Positions 51,815 through 60,815 of a DNA stretch of 64,000 bases are shown piece after piece. The notes beneath the pieces are model-generated. The model made no database searches. It saw only the letters and a program-made list of their open reading frames with translations, and was not told where the DNA came from. The first letter of the stretch is position 1; each line of letters starts with the position of its first letter. Location of the stretch: the NCBI RefSeq assembly GCF_018598175.1, contig NZ_JAHESE010000004.1, positions 1-64,000 on the forward strand. Direction: 5' to 3'. Source of the stretch: Dawidia cretensis. GTDB taxonomy: Bacteria; Bacteroidota; Bacteroidia; Cytophagales; Cyclobacteriaceae. The position numbers were made by a program, and so were the translations under genes.

Positions 51815-53044
51815 ATGCTGAACCGTAGAGAACTCCTTCGCCGCCTTTCTTCTTTTCCCGTGATCGGTGGCATCGTAGGCAGCGTCGCACCTTTTTCCGT
51901 GCTGGCCGCACCTAAAGAAAAGACCCCGCCGAAACGTGATGTATTTAAAGAGCTGGGCGTACGTACTTTCATCAACGCCGCAGGTACGTATACCGCCATG
52001 ACCGGTTCGCTGATGCGGGACGACGTGATGGACGCCATCAATTTCGCTTCCAAAGAATTTTGTATGCTGGACGAAGTACAGGACAAAGTTGGTGAGAAGC
52101 TCGCCAAGCTTGTACACTCCGAAGCCGTCGTCGTAACCTCCGGAGCGTTCTCCGGCATGACCCTGGGCCTGGCGGGTGTCCTCACCGGCATGGATGTAAA
52201 AAAAGTAGAGCAACTGCCGCACCTGGAGTATACCGGCATGAAGTCGGAAGTGATCATCCAGAAGGCGCACGATATTGTTTATAACCACGCCCTGACCAAC
52301 ACCGGTTGTAAGATCGTTTGGGTGGAGACTGCCGAGGACGTGGCCAAAGCCGTGAACGAGCGCACCGCGCTTATGCACTTCCTGCACATACAATCCGACC
52401 AGGGCAAGATTCAGCACGAAGAGTGGGTGGCCTTGGGAAAAAAATATAATGTTCCCACCTCCATCGACATTGCGGCCGACGTACCGCCCGCATCAAACCT
52501 CTGGCGCTTCAACGACCTCGGCTTTAGTTTTGTCGTGGTTTCAGGAGGTAAAGCCATTCGCGGCCCGCAAAGCGCGGGATTGCTGATGGGGAAAAAAGAA
52601 ATTATTGCCGCCGCCCGATTGCACATGCCCCCACGGGGCTTTAACATTGGCCGCGGATTTAAGATCAACAAAGAAGAGATCTTTGGTATGTATGTAGCCA
52701 TCGACACCTATCTCAAGGCCGACCACGACAAAGAATGGAAAGAGTGGGAGGCAGGTATCGCACACATCCAGAGCGCCGTCAAAGGCGTGTCTGGCATAAC
52801 AACGGAAGTAAAATTGCCGGAGTTAGGCAATCACACGCCGACACTGCACATCACCTGGAACGAGTCGGTAAAGATCACGAGTACCAAGCTCAAAGAAAAC
52901 CTGCGCAATGCCAGTCCGTCCATCGAGATCGCCGGCGGGGGAGAACCCAATAGCGTATCGGTGACTGTGTTTATGCTGAAGCCCGGACAGGAAAAGATCG
53001 TGGCGACGCGCCTGAAGGAGGAGCTTAGCAAAGCGGTAGCATAG
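51815..53044 (+). CDS. SelA/DgaE-like PLP-dependent lyase with Tat-type signal
   Basis: PLP enzyme of 409 residues related to selenocysteine synthase-like D-glucosaminate-6-phosphate ammonia-lyases. The Schiff-base Lys lies in FVVVSGGKAIRGPQSAGLLM, and FKELGVRTFINAAGTYTAMT is the typical N-terminal segment (IN-A-x-GT). Related enzymes remove ammonia from 2-amino-2-deoxy sugar acids. The first 33 residues (NRRELLRRLSSFPVIGG, then a hydrophobic stretch to LAA) look like a twin-arginine signal, so the enzyme would be exported folded with its cofactor. It heads the run lyase-RidA-amidohydrolase-RraA-symporter. The substrate is inferred only. Confidence 0.85.
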   Translation: MLNRRELLRRLSSFPVIGGIVGSVAPFSVLAAPKEKTPPKRDVFKELGVRTFINAAGTYTAMTGSLMRDDVMDAINFASKEFCMLDEVQDKVGEKLAKLVHSEAVVVTSGAFSGMTLGLAGVLTGMDVKKVEQLPHLEYTGMKSEVIIQKAHDIVYNHALTNTGCKIVWVETAEDVAKAVNERTALMHFLHIQSDQGKIQHEEWVALGKKYNVPTSIDIAADVPPASNLWRFNDLGFSFVVVSGGKAIRGPQSAGLLMGKKEIIAAARLHMPPRGFNIGRGFKINKEEIFGMYVAIDTYLKADHDKEWKEWEAGIAHIQSAVKGVSGITTEVKLPELGNHTPTLHITWNESVKITSTKLKENLRNASPSIEIAGGGEPNSVSVTVFMLKPGQEKIVATRLKEELSKAVA

Positions 53045-53093
53045 AAATGAAGACAACCCCAAAATAATTGTTTCACTATTTGTATAAACAGCC

Positions 53094-53555
53094 ATGAAAG
53101 AACAAAGAAGATCGATCCTGAAGAAAATCTTTACATCCGCTGCGGGCGTCGTAGGCCTCGGCATGGTAGCGAACGCGAAGAGCGACGCTACACCGGAGAA
53201 AGAGGTATTCAACGTCGTGAAGGATGATCAGGATGTACCGTTGTTTTCCGGTTCTACCAAGTTCGGTAACCTGGTGTTTGTGGCAGGCAAAGGCGCCCAC
53301 TTCGATGGCGACATCACCGCCCACACACTCCATGTGCTTGACGAACTGGAGAAAGAGCTTGTCAAAGCAGGTTCTTCCATGAAAAAAGTATTGAAGGTAA
53401 GTGTGTTCCTGCACGACCTGAACGACTACAAAGCTATGAACGAGGCCTACAAAGGCAAGTTCGGTGACAAGCCCCCCGTACGTACGACGGTCGCCGTATA
53501 CGGTGGCGTGCCCGGCGACTCGCTCGTGGAGATGGATTGCATCGCCTATATTTAA
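53094..53555 (+). CDS. RidA family protein with Tat-type signal
   Basis: Reactive intermediate deaminase of 153 residues. RidA proteins hydrolyse enamine/imine products of PLP enzymes to keto acids and ammonia. The YjgF fold is visible in FGNLVFVAGKGAHFDGDITA, LDELEKELVKAGSSMKKVLK and SVFLHDLNDYKAMNEAYKGK, with a C-terminal VEMDCIAY. The usual catalytic Arg lies in PPVRTTVAV. Residues 1-28 (EQRRSILKKIFTSAAGVVGL) resemble a Tat signal. Its place directly after the PLP lyase suggests it processes the lyase product. Confidence 0.88.
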   Translation: MKEQRRSILKKIFTSAAGVVGLGMVANAKSDATPEKEVFNVVKDDQDVPLFSGSTKFGNLVFVAGKGAHFDGDITAHTLHVLDELEKELVKAGSSMKKVLKVSVFLHDLNDYKAMNEAYKGKFGDKPPVRTTVAVYGGVPGDSLVEMDCIAYI

Positions 53556-53562
53556 TGGGTAA

Positions 53563-53585
53563 CGCTGCCGGCACGACCGGCAGCG
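53563..53585. repeat. 9-bp hairpin after RidA gene
   Basis: CGCTGCCGG (53563-53571) pairs with CCGGCAGCG (53577-53585), loop CACGA. There is no T-run, so it is a weak terminator or RNA-processing structure. A 150-base gap to the amidohydrolase follows. Confidence 0.5.
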
Positions 53586-53708
53586 CCATTCTCACGCTGA
53601 AAGAGAATCAGGACTGATCCGAATAAAATAATCGGTCGGACGTTATTGTAATGCCTGCAGTAAAGAAAAAATACCAGACACCCAACATCCGAAACGGACC
53701 TTAATTTT

Positions 53709-54983
53709 ATGTATGTAACTCGTAAACTGTATCTCCTTTGCCTGCTCCTGATGTGTGCCGGTGCGGCGCTTGCCCAGGAGTACACCCTGCTACTGAAAGG
53801 CGGCCACGTAGTCGACGCCAAAAACAACATCGATGGTGTCATGGACGTCGCCATCAAAGACGACAAGATCGCGCTCGTCGCTAAAAATATAGACCCCAAA
53901 AAAGCTACCCTGGTGGTGGATGCCAAAGGCCTGTACGTAACGCCTGGCCTGATCGACATACATTCACACAACTTCTTCGGTACACAACCCGACCACTATC
54001 TGAGCGACGGCTTTGAGGCGCTTCCGCCCGATGGCTTTACGTTCCGCGTCGGTGTAACGACGGTCGTGGATGCCGGTGGTGCCGGTTGGAAAACGTTCAG
54101 CACCTTCAAACGCCAAACCATCGAGCACTCCAAAACACGCGTGTTGTCGTTCCTCAACATTGTCGGCGAAGGTATGCGCGGTGGTCCGTACGAGCAGAAC
54201 CTGGCCGACATGGACAGCCGCATGACCGCCATGGTCGTACGCCAGAACAGCGAGATCGTCGGCATTAAAGTAGCACATTTCTCGGGCACCGAGTGGGACC
54301 CGGTCGACCGTGCCGTAGAAGCTGGCAAGATTGCCAACGTACCCGTCATGATCGACTTCGGTGGCCACGTACCGCCGCTGCCCCTGCGCGACCTGCTGCT
54401 GACGCACCTGCGTCCCGGCGACATCTTCACCCATGCCTATGCTCGTCTCACAGGCCGCGGCCCCGTCATGGACGACCAGGGCAATCCCTTTCCGTATGTG
54501 CAGGAAGCCATCAAGCGCGGCATCGTCTTCGACGTCGGCCACGGCGGTGGCAGCTTCATGTTCTCGCAAGCTATACCGGCCATCAGGCAAGGATTCTATC
54601 CCACTACCATCAGCACGGACATTCACACCGCCAGCATGAACGCGGGTATGAAAGATCAGCTCAATGTCATGTCAAAGTTTGTCAACCTGGGCATGCCGCT
54701 GCAAGCTGTGTTCAAAGCGTCTACATGGTCGCCGGCATCGGTCATTCATCGCGATGACCTCGGACATCTCACCGCCGGTGCGGTAGCGGACATAGCGGTA
54801 TTCAGCATGCTGACGGGTAAGTATGGATTTATCGATTCGAAAGGATATAAATTCGAAGGAACGAAGAAGCTGGAATGCGAGCTGACGCTGCGCGCAGGCG
54901 AGGTCGTATACGACCTGAACGGTATATCAAAACCGTCGTGGACGACCGACCCTAACTCGGCCGCCTTCGCCAACAAGAAATAA
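53709..54983 (+). CDS. Exported amidohydrolase/deacetylase family metallohydrolase
   Basis: TIM-barrel metallohydrolase of 424 residues with a Sec signal (LCLLLMCAGAALA, cleaved near residue 22). Metal ligands: His-x-His in GLIDIHSHNFFG; a central Lys/His in IVGIKVAHFSGTEW; further His in PVMIDFGGHVPPLP and FTHAYARLTG; and Asp in TTISTDIHTASM. It resembles the EF_0837/AHA_3915-type amidohydrolases that accompany DgaE-like lyases, and also D-aminoacylases. It would remove an N-acyl group from an amino acid or amino sugar acid. The RraA-like gene starts directly at its stop. Confidence 0.85.
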   Translation: MYVTRKLYLLCLLLMCAGAALAQEYTLLLKGGHVVDAKNNIDGVMDVAIKDDKIALVAKNIDPKKATLVVDAKGLYVTPGLIDIHSHNFFGTQPDHYLSDGFEALPPDGFTFRVGVTTVVDAGGAGWKTFSTFKRQTIEHSKTRVLSFLNIVGEGMRGGPYEQNLADMDSRMTAMVVRQNSEIVGIKVAHFSGTEWDPVDRAVEAGKIANVPVMIDFGGHVPPLPLRDLLLTHLRPGDIFTHAYARLTGRGPVMDDQGNPFPYVQEAIKRGIVFDVGHGGGSFMFSQAIPAIRQGFYPTTISTDIHTASMNAGMKDQLNVMSKFVNLGMPLQAVFKASTWSPASVIHRDDLGHLTAGAVADIAVFSMLTGKYGFIDSKGYKFEGTKKLECELTLRAGEVVYDLNGISKPSWTTDPNSAAFANKK

Positions 54984-54998
54984 ATGCTAATGCTCACC

Positions 54999-55928
54999 AT
55001 GAAAAAAAAGAATGTGATACTGGGCCTGCTGTTCGTGGCAGGAGCTTTTACGGCCCCTGTGCAGGCACAAACAATACCGAAAGAGGAGCTCATCTTTCTT
55101 ACATCGGAATGGAAAGGGGAGCGGTTTCCTGATGGCCGCCCCCGCATTCCTGATGAGCTCGTAGCGCGCGCCAAAAACGTGTCGATCGAAGAAGCCTGGC
55201 TCGTGCTGCGCAACGAAGGCTATACCTCGCAGTTTGAAGGCAACTTCAAAGTATTGAACAGTAATCAGCCCATGGCAGGCCGCGCGTACACAGCGATGTT
55301 TATGCCCAGCCGTCCGGATGTGGAGAAGAATATTAAAGACCGTGGCAAAAAAGACGGCCGCATCGGCAACACTAATTCCTGGCCCATTGACAAGCTTTCG
55401 AAAGGTGACATTTATGTGGCCGACGGATTTGGCAAGATCGAAGCAGGCACGTTGATTGGCGACAACCTCGGTAATTCCATTTATGCCAAGTCGGGCAACG
55501 GTGTGGTGTTTAACAGCTCCGCCCGCGACCCTGAGGGCCTCGCGAGAATCAAAGGCTTCAATGCCTGGGTGCGCGAGTGGGATCCGACCTTCCTCGAAAA
55601 CTCGGTGTTGATGGGCCTCAACACACCCATTCGCATCGGTAAGGTAATGGTGCTGCCCGGCGACCTGGTACTGGCGCGCGACGAAGGTGTAATTTTTATA
55701 CCCGCTCACCTGGCCCAAAAGGTTGTCGTGACGGCCGAGTTCCTGCAGTTGCGTGACAAGTTTGCGTTTGACATGCTCCGCGAGCAGAAGTTTACGCCCG
55801 GTGAGATCGACAACCAGTGGACAGACAAGGTGAAAGAGGCCTTTCTGCAATGGCTCGATAAGCACCCGAACGAGATTCCCATGAAGCGGGCCGAGCTCGA
55901 CGAGTATATGAAAAACAGAACGTGGTAG
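54999..55928 (+). CDS. Exported RraA family protein (HMG/CHA aldolase-like)
   Basis: RraA-fold protein of 309 residues from ATG 54999, the start of a clear Sec signal (KKKNVILGLLFVAGAFTAPV then QAQ). The fold includes AGRAYTAMFMPSRPDVEKNI, the loop LIGDNLGNSIYAKSGNGVVF and NSSARDPEGLARIKGF; the R-D pair is the metal/substrate site of 4-hydroxy-4-methyl-2-oxoglutarate aldolases. RraA-like enzymes cleave 4-hydroxy-2-keto acids to pyruvate. It is longer than typical RraA (about 160-230) because of the signal and helical ends. Five codons upstream, ATG 54984 is an alternative start adjoining the amidohydrolase stop. Confidence 0.88.
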   Translation: MKKKNVILGLLFVAGAFTAPVQAQTIPKEELIFLTSEWKGERFPDGRPRIPDELVARAKNVSIEEAWLVLRNEGYTSQFEGNFKVLNSNQPMAGRAYTAMFMPSRPDVEKNIKDRGKKDGRIGNTNSWPIDKLSKGDIYVADGFGKIEAGTLIGDNLGNSIYAKSGNGVVFNSSARDPEGLARIKGFNAWVREWDPTFLENSVLMGLNTPIRIGKVMVLPGDLVLARDEGVIFIPAHLAQKVVVTAEFLQLRDKFAFDMLREQKFTPGEIDNQWTDKVKEAFLQWLDKHPNEIPMKRAELDEYMKNRTW

Positions 55929-56022
55929 ACATCCAGGGTCTGTAGTTCATGGTTTACGGAGGTTTGGCCGGGGACTGTGGGCTACGGACCGTGGAGGTCT
56001 TTTTTTCCTGACCTAAACAACC

Positions 56023-57147
56023 ATGACAAAATATTTTAACACCTTGCTCTGGAATGCAGCATCCTTTCTGGTCATTGCTGTTGCGCTGGTCCTGACCGGC
56101 GACATACATTTTTACATTGGCGATGACGATCTGCGGCTCTCCGGTATAATGTTCATCATCTTCTTCCTGTCACTTGCCATTGGCGTACGCGGCTATCCGA
56201 CATTTAAAGGATTCTCCTATACCATCATGATCCTGGCTGCCGTGACGACATCCATGTATTACCCGCAGTACTTCATTTCTGTAAACGGGTATCGTCTTGA
56301 TAATCTCTTTACACCGCTGCTGCAGATCATTATGTTCGGCATGGGAACGGAAATGAGCCTGAAAGATTTTATCGGTGTCGTCAAAATGCCCAAGGGCGTG
56401 ATCGTCGGTACGCTGAATCATTTCACGATCATGCCACTTTTAGGCTTTACACTTGCAAACGTTTTCGACTTTCCCCCCGAGATTGCAGCCGGAGTAATCC
56501 TGATCGGGTGCTCGCCCTGTGGCATGGCTTCCAACGTCATCTCGTACCTGGCCAAAGCCAACCTTGCGCTGTCGATTACGCTGACAACCGTCTCAACCTT
56601 TCTTGCACCCATCCTGATGCCCCTGCTCATGAAGCTGCTGGCCGGCCAGTTCGTGGAGGTAGAAGTAACAAAGATGATGTGGGACATCACCAAGATCGTG
56701 ATTTTGCCCGTGGTGGCGGGACTCGTTTTCAACCATTTCTTCCGCGGTAAAGCACACTGGCTCGACAAAGCAATGCCCATCGTGTCGATGGCCGGTATTG
56801 CCTTCATCATCCTGATTATTACAGCCAATGGCCGCAACAACCTCCTGGACATCGGCCTCTTGCTAATCGTGTCGTCGCTCATTCACAACACGGCCGGCTA
56901 CCTGCTGGGATATTGGTCGGCGCGCCTCTTTAAAATGAAGGAGCAGGACTGTCGCACCATCGCCATCGAAGTAGGAATGCAAAACGGAGGCCTCGCCTCG
57001 GGCATTGCCAAGGAAATGGGCAAAGCCGCGACGGTCGGCCTGGCACCCGCCATTTTCGGCCCGCTCATGAATGTTACAGGCTCCATCCTCGCGTCGTGGT
57101 GGCATCGTAAACCCATTGAAGACAAAGAAGCCGTCGTGACGGCATAA
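56023..57147 (+). CDS. Bile acid:sodium symporter (BASS) family transporter
   Basis: Inner-membrane sodium symporter of 374 residues with about ten helices. Family landmarks: FGMGTEMSLKDFIGVVKMPK, GVILIGCSPCGMASNVISYL with the sodium-site GCSPCG-x-x-SN, and TIAIEVGMQNGGLASGIAKE with the EVGMQN crossover motif. BASS members import bile acids, pantoate, pyruvate or other keto acids with sodium. Here it follows the RraA-like gene by 94 bases and could import the acidic product of the exported enzymes. Confidence 0.94.
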   Translation: MTKYFNTLLWNAASFLVIAVALVLTGDIHFYIGDDDLRLSGIMFIIFFLSLAIGVRGYPTFKGFSYTIMILAAVTTSMYYPQYFISVNGYRLDNLFTPLLQIIMFGMGTEMSLKDFIGVVKMPKGVIVGTLNHFTIMPLLGFTLANVFDFPPEIAAGVILIGCSPCGMASNVISYLAKANLALSITLTTVSTFLAPILMPLLMKLLAGQFVEVEVTKMMWDITKIVILPVVAGLVFNHFFRGKAHWLDKAMPIVSMAGIAFIILIITANGRNNLLDIGLLLIVSSLIHNTAGYLLGYWSARLFKMKEQDCRTIAIEVGMQNGGLASGIAKEMGKAATVGLAPAIFGPLMNVTGSILASWWHRKPIEDKEAVVTA

Positions 57148-57208
57148 CAAGATATACCGTGGCACGATCTGCGTCGACACGGGATTTTGATTGAGGTTAA
57201 GGAAAAAG

Positions 57209-57231
57209 GCACCGGCAACGGTGCTTTTTTT
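57209..57231 (+). terminator. Rho-independent terminator with GCAA tetraloop
   Basis: GCACCG (57209-57214) pairs with CGGTGC (57219-57224) across loop GCAA, followed by seven T. It ends the catabolic operon. Confidence 0.85.
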
Positions 57232-57266
57232 ATTATTTTTAATGCTAACGATCTTACCTAAGCACT

Positions 57267-59282
57267 ATGAAAAAACTCCTATACCTTTCACTCGCACTAC
57301 TTCTCGAGGGCGCTTGCGAGCAAAAGGCGCCCGAAACAAAACACATCGTCGTCACGGGAATAGACTCCAGCAAGAAACCTGGTGACGACTTTTTTATGTA
57401 CGCCAACGGCATCTGGTATGACACGGCACAGATTCCCGCCGGCCAGACCGGCGTAGGCTCGTATTCTTTTCTGAATTTTCCCCAGCGCATACGCCTCAAA
57501 GGAATTCTGGATAGCGTTGCCAACAGCAGCAATCCCGCCGGAAGTATCGAACAGAAAGTGGGTGACTTCTATGCATCCGGTATGGACACCGTCACCATCA
57601 ACAAGCGGGGCTATGATCCGATCAAACCCCTGCTGGCGCGCATCGACGCGCTGACCGATGTACCCTCGTTGCTGAAGGTGGTGGCCGAAGAACAAAAGGT
57701 AGGCACGGGTTCTATCATAGGCTTTAGCGTCGGCCCCGATGACCAAAAGAGCACGGTCAATATTCTGCAGCTCTATCAAACCGGTATAGGCTTACCCGAT
57801 AGGGATTATTATTTCCAGAAAGACCCGGCCACACTTGCGATTCAAAAAGCTTATAAAGCGTACCTCAGCCAATTATTTCAGCTGACAGGAAGCGACGTTG
57901 CGACGGCTGAGAAGAGCGCATCCGCTGCCTACGAAGTGGAAAAACAGTTGGCGGGTGCACACAGAACGAACATTGAGCTCAGAGATGTGAAGGTGAACTA
58001 CAACAAGCTGGCGGTGGCTGATATTACGAAGAAACATCCCAATCTGCAGTGGACAACATTGTTGAACGATCTGGGGGTGAACGTCGACTCGGTTAACATG
58101 GGCCAGCCTCCTTACTATGATAAGCTGAACGCGATGTTGAAGTCGGTATCCATCAACGATTGGAAGGCTTATCTGAAAGCCCATACCCTCACCAACTATG
58201 CAAGTTTATTGAGCCGGCCTTTTGCCGATGCCGATTTTGCGTATACAAAAGTGCTGACAGGGCAAGCCGTTAAGAAAACACGCGCCGAAGAAATGACGCA
58301 AGCGGTAGACGGCTCGCTGGGAGAGGCGCTCGCACAACTGTATGTAAAGAAATACTTTCCCGAGACCGCCAAGAAACGTATGGCGGTGTTGATCGGTAAT
58401 CTCAAGACAGCCTTTGAAGCGCGCATCAATAAGCTGGATTGGATGAGCGACTCTACCAAGGCAAAGGCAAAAGAGAAATTATATGCCTTTACCGAAAAGA
58501 TCGGATACCCCGATAAATGGAGAGACTACTCCCAGGTGGAAGTGAAGAGAGATACGTATTTTGAAAACTGCTTAGCGGCTAACAAAAATGAATACCGCTA
58601 TGCTGTAGCGAAAGTCGGACAGCCGGTTGACAGAACGGAATGGTATACCACTCCGCCAACGGTCACGGCATACAACAACCCGCCACTGAATGAGATCGTT
58701 TTCCCGGCAGGTATTTTACAAACTCCCTATTTCGATTTGAGCGCGGATGATGCGTTGAACTACGGCGGCATTGGTATGGTGATCGGCCACGAAATCACAC
58801 ACTCGTTCGACGACCAGGGAGCCCAATTTGATAAAGAAGGCAACGTGAAAAACTGGTGGGCAAAAACAGACTATGAAAAGTTCAAAGCCAAAACCCAACA
58901 GGTAATTGATCAATACAATTTATTCACAGTACTGGACTCCGTACATATAAAAGGCGCATTGACAGTAGGAGAGAACACCGCAGACATTGCCGGTGTCGCC
59001 ATTGCATACGATGCCTTTAAATTGACTGAGCAAGGTAAAGACACGACGAAACTGGATGGTTTTACACCGGACCAACGTTTCTTTATTTCTGTAGCAAGAA
59101 TCTGGCGTGTGAAAACTACCGCCCCATTTTTGCGCATGTATGTAAACACGAATCCACATTCGCCTGCTAAGTGGCGCGTAAATGGGCCACTCATGAATTT
59201 TACACCATTCTACAACGCGTTTAATGTACAGCCCGGCGATAAAATGTATAAACCCGAGAATGAACGGATAACGGTCTGGTAG
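57267..59282 (+). CDS. M13 family zinc metallopeptidase (neprilysin-like lipoprotein)
   Basis: Zinc endopeptidase of 671 residues. The signal peptide ends LLLEGAC (Cys17), so it is lipid-anchored. The zinc motif HEITH lies in GMVIGHEITHSFDDQGAQFD, and the second Glu ligand is in GENTADIAGVAIAYDAF. NAYY-like substrate region is present as AYNNPPLNEIVFPAGILQ. The ending WRVNGPLMNFTPFYNAFNV is typical. It degrades peptides outside the inner membrane. Terminators before and after mark it as a single-gene unit. Confidence 0.96.
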   Translation: MKKLLYLSLALLLEGACEQKAPETKHIVVTGIDSSKKPGDDFFMYANGIWYDTAQIPAGQTGVGSYSFLNFPQRIRLKGILDSVANSSNPAGSIEQKVGDFYASGMDTVTINKRGYDPIKPLLARIDALTDVPSLLKVVAEEQKVGTGSIIGFSVGPDDQKSTVNILQLYQTGIGLPDRDYYFQKDPATLAIQKAYKAYLSQLFQLTGSDVATAEKSASAAYEVEKQLAGAHRTNIELRDVKVNYNKLAVADITKKHPNLQWTTLLNDLGVNVDSVNMGQPPYYDKLNAMLKSVSINDWKAYLKAHTLTNYASLLSRPFADADFAYTKVLTGQAVKKTRAEEMTQAVDGSLGEALAQLYVKKYFPETAKKRMAVLIGNLKTAFEARINKLDWMSDSTKAKAKEKLYAFTEKIGYPDKWRDYSQVEVKRDTYFENCLAANKNEYRYAVAKVGQPVDRTEWYTTPPTVTAYNNPPLNEIVFPAGILQTPYFDLSADDALNYGGIGMVIGHEITHSFDDQGAQFDKEGNVKNWWAKTDYEKFKAKTQQVIDQYNLFTVLDSVHIKGALTVGENTADIAGVAIAYDAFKLTEQGKDTTKLDGFTPDQRFFISVARIWRVKTTAPFLRMYVNTNPHSPAKWRVNGPLMNFTPFYNAFNVQPGDKMYKPENERITVW

Positions 59283-59301
59283 TCAAACTTTAAAACCTTT
59301 T

Positions 59302-59336
59302 AGCCCTTTTCTGCCTCGCAGAAAGGGCTTTTTTTT
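59302..59336 (+). terminator. Rho-independent terminator after M13 peptidase gene
   Basis: AGCCCTTTTCTGC (59302-59314) pairs with GCAGAAAGGGCT (59318-59329), one bulged T and loop CTC, followed by a T-run. Confidence 0.88.
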
Positions 59337-59449
59337 GTCTATACGGCGTGTATTCTCGTATGTGGATTTTGTTCATTCACCCCAGGGAATCCCCCTAAGA
59401 ACGGTATGGTTTTTTATCCGTAACAAAACATAACGTAATTGATCACCGT

Positions 59450-60691
59450 ATGAAAATCAAAAATTATCTTTTTATACTGGCCGCTATGTCGGCTATAGTG
59501 TTTAGCTGTTCGGACGATGATGATGGAGACGGCAACGGTAACCAAACCGGACCACCAGTAGAGACTCTTCCTGCCAATACGGACTACGAACCCGCGTTCG
59601 AAGGTCAAACGCGGATTGATGGCGTCATTACTACTACCGACTATGAGTCACGCATCGTTACTTCCAATCTGGATGCTCCCTGGGGCGTCACCAGTCTTCC
59701 CGACGGACGTTTGCTGATAACCGAGAAGGCCGGTAATATGCGCATTGTTACCACTACAGGCACTGTGAGCGGTGCCATCACCGGCATTCCGGCGGTGAAC
59801 GCTGCGGGGCAGGGAGGCTTGTTAGGACTTTGTCTCGATCCGCAGTTTGCCGCTAACAGAATGGTATATTGGGCGTTCTCTGAAAACGTTTCGGGTGGTA
59901 CACTTACCGCAGTAGCAAAAGGCAGACTGGCCGACGACGAGAAGAGCATTGAAAATGCAACGGTGATATACCGTGCCAACCCTGCATATCCAAGCGACTT
60001 GCACTACGGTGGCCGGCTGATATTCGACCGCGCTGGTAACTTGTTTATAAGTACGGGCGAGCGTTCTGTTCTGCCGACACGTCCGTTGGCGCAATCTGTA
60101 GAAGCGGCCCTGGGGAAGATCATCCGCATCACGACAGACGGTCAACCTGCGTCCGGTAATCCTACATTCAGCGGCAGTGGAGCATTACCTGAATTATATA
60201 GTATCGGACACCGAAACCCACAGGGCATTGCGCTGCATCCGGAGACCGGTGACTTGTGGCAGGCTGAACATGGACCCCGTGGTGGCGATGAGTTGAACCG
60301 CGTACGCGCAGGTGCCAACTACGGCTGGCCTACTATTACCTATGGTATAGAATATAGCGGCGAAACCATTGGCGACGGCATCCAGCAAAAAGATGGTATG
60401 GAACAGCCGGTGTATTATTGGGATCCGGTGATATCCCCCAGCGGCATCACGTTCTACCAGGGCAACCGCGTACCGGAATGGAAAAACAATCTCTTCATTA
60501 GCTCGTTAAGCGCGAAGCATATTATTCGTCTGGTGATTGACGACAATCGGGTCGTCGGCGAAGAAAGACTGCTGGCGTCCGAAGGGCAACGCTTCCGCGA
60601 CATCACCCAGGGTACCGACAATGCTTTGTACGCTATCACCGACGAAGGCAGACTCTATCGGATCGATATAAAGACAGACGCTCAGGACTAA
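59450..60691 (+). CDS. PQQ-dependent sugar dehydrogenase-like lipoprotein (GSDH/SNDH family)
   Basis: Soluble-glucose-dehydrogenase-type six-bladed beta-propeller of 413 residues. The signal peptide ends AIVFSC, followed by SDDDDGDGN, so it is a lipoprotein. Family sequence: NLDAPWGVTSLPDGRLLITE, GLLGLCLDPQFAANRMVYWA, YGGRLIFDRAGNLFISTGER (catalytic His region H-x-G shifted to LHYGG), IGHRNPQGIALHPETGDLWQ and AEHGPRGGDELNRVRAGANY. It oxidises aldose or a related sugar in the periplasm if PQQ is available. Flanked by terminators. Confidence 0.93.
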   Translation: MKIKNYLFILAAMSAIVFSCSDDDDGDGNGNQTGPPVETLPANTDYEPAFEGQTRIDGVITTTDYESRIVTSNLDAPWGVTSLPDGRLLITEKAGNMRIVTTTGTVSGAITGIPAVNAAGQGGLLGLCLDPQFAANRMVYWAFSENVSGGTLTAVAKGRLADDEKSIENATVIYRANPAYPSDLHYGGRLIFDRAGNLFISTGERSVLPTRPLAQSVEAALGKIIRITTDGQPASGNPTFSGSGALPELYSIGHRNPQGIALHPETGDLWQAEHGPRGGDELNRVRAGANYGWPTITYGIEYSGETIGDGIQQKDGMEQPVYYWDPVISPSGITFYQGNRVPEWKNNLFISSLSAKHIIRLVIDDNRVVGEERLLASEGQRFRDITQGTDNALYAITDEGRLYRIDIKTDAQD

Positions 60692-60718
60692 GCGTCAATT
60701 TAATACGACACAATCATG

Positions 60719-60752
60719 ATCCAGCCAGGCAACTACCTGGCTGGATTTTTTT
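60719..60752 (+). terminator. Rho-independent terminator
   Basis: ATCCAGCCAGG (60719-60729) pairs perfectly with CCTGGCTGGAT (60736-60746), loop CAACTA, then a T-run. Confidence 0.9.
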
Positions 60753-60815
60753 GCGAGTTGATGGCTTGAGCTGAGTTTCTTATTTTTGTAGCAGAGAACG
60801 GCGGCCAAAATTCTG

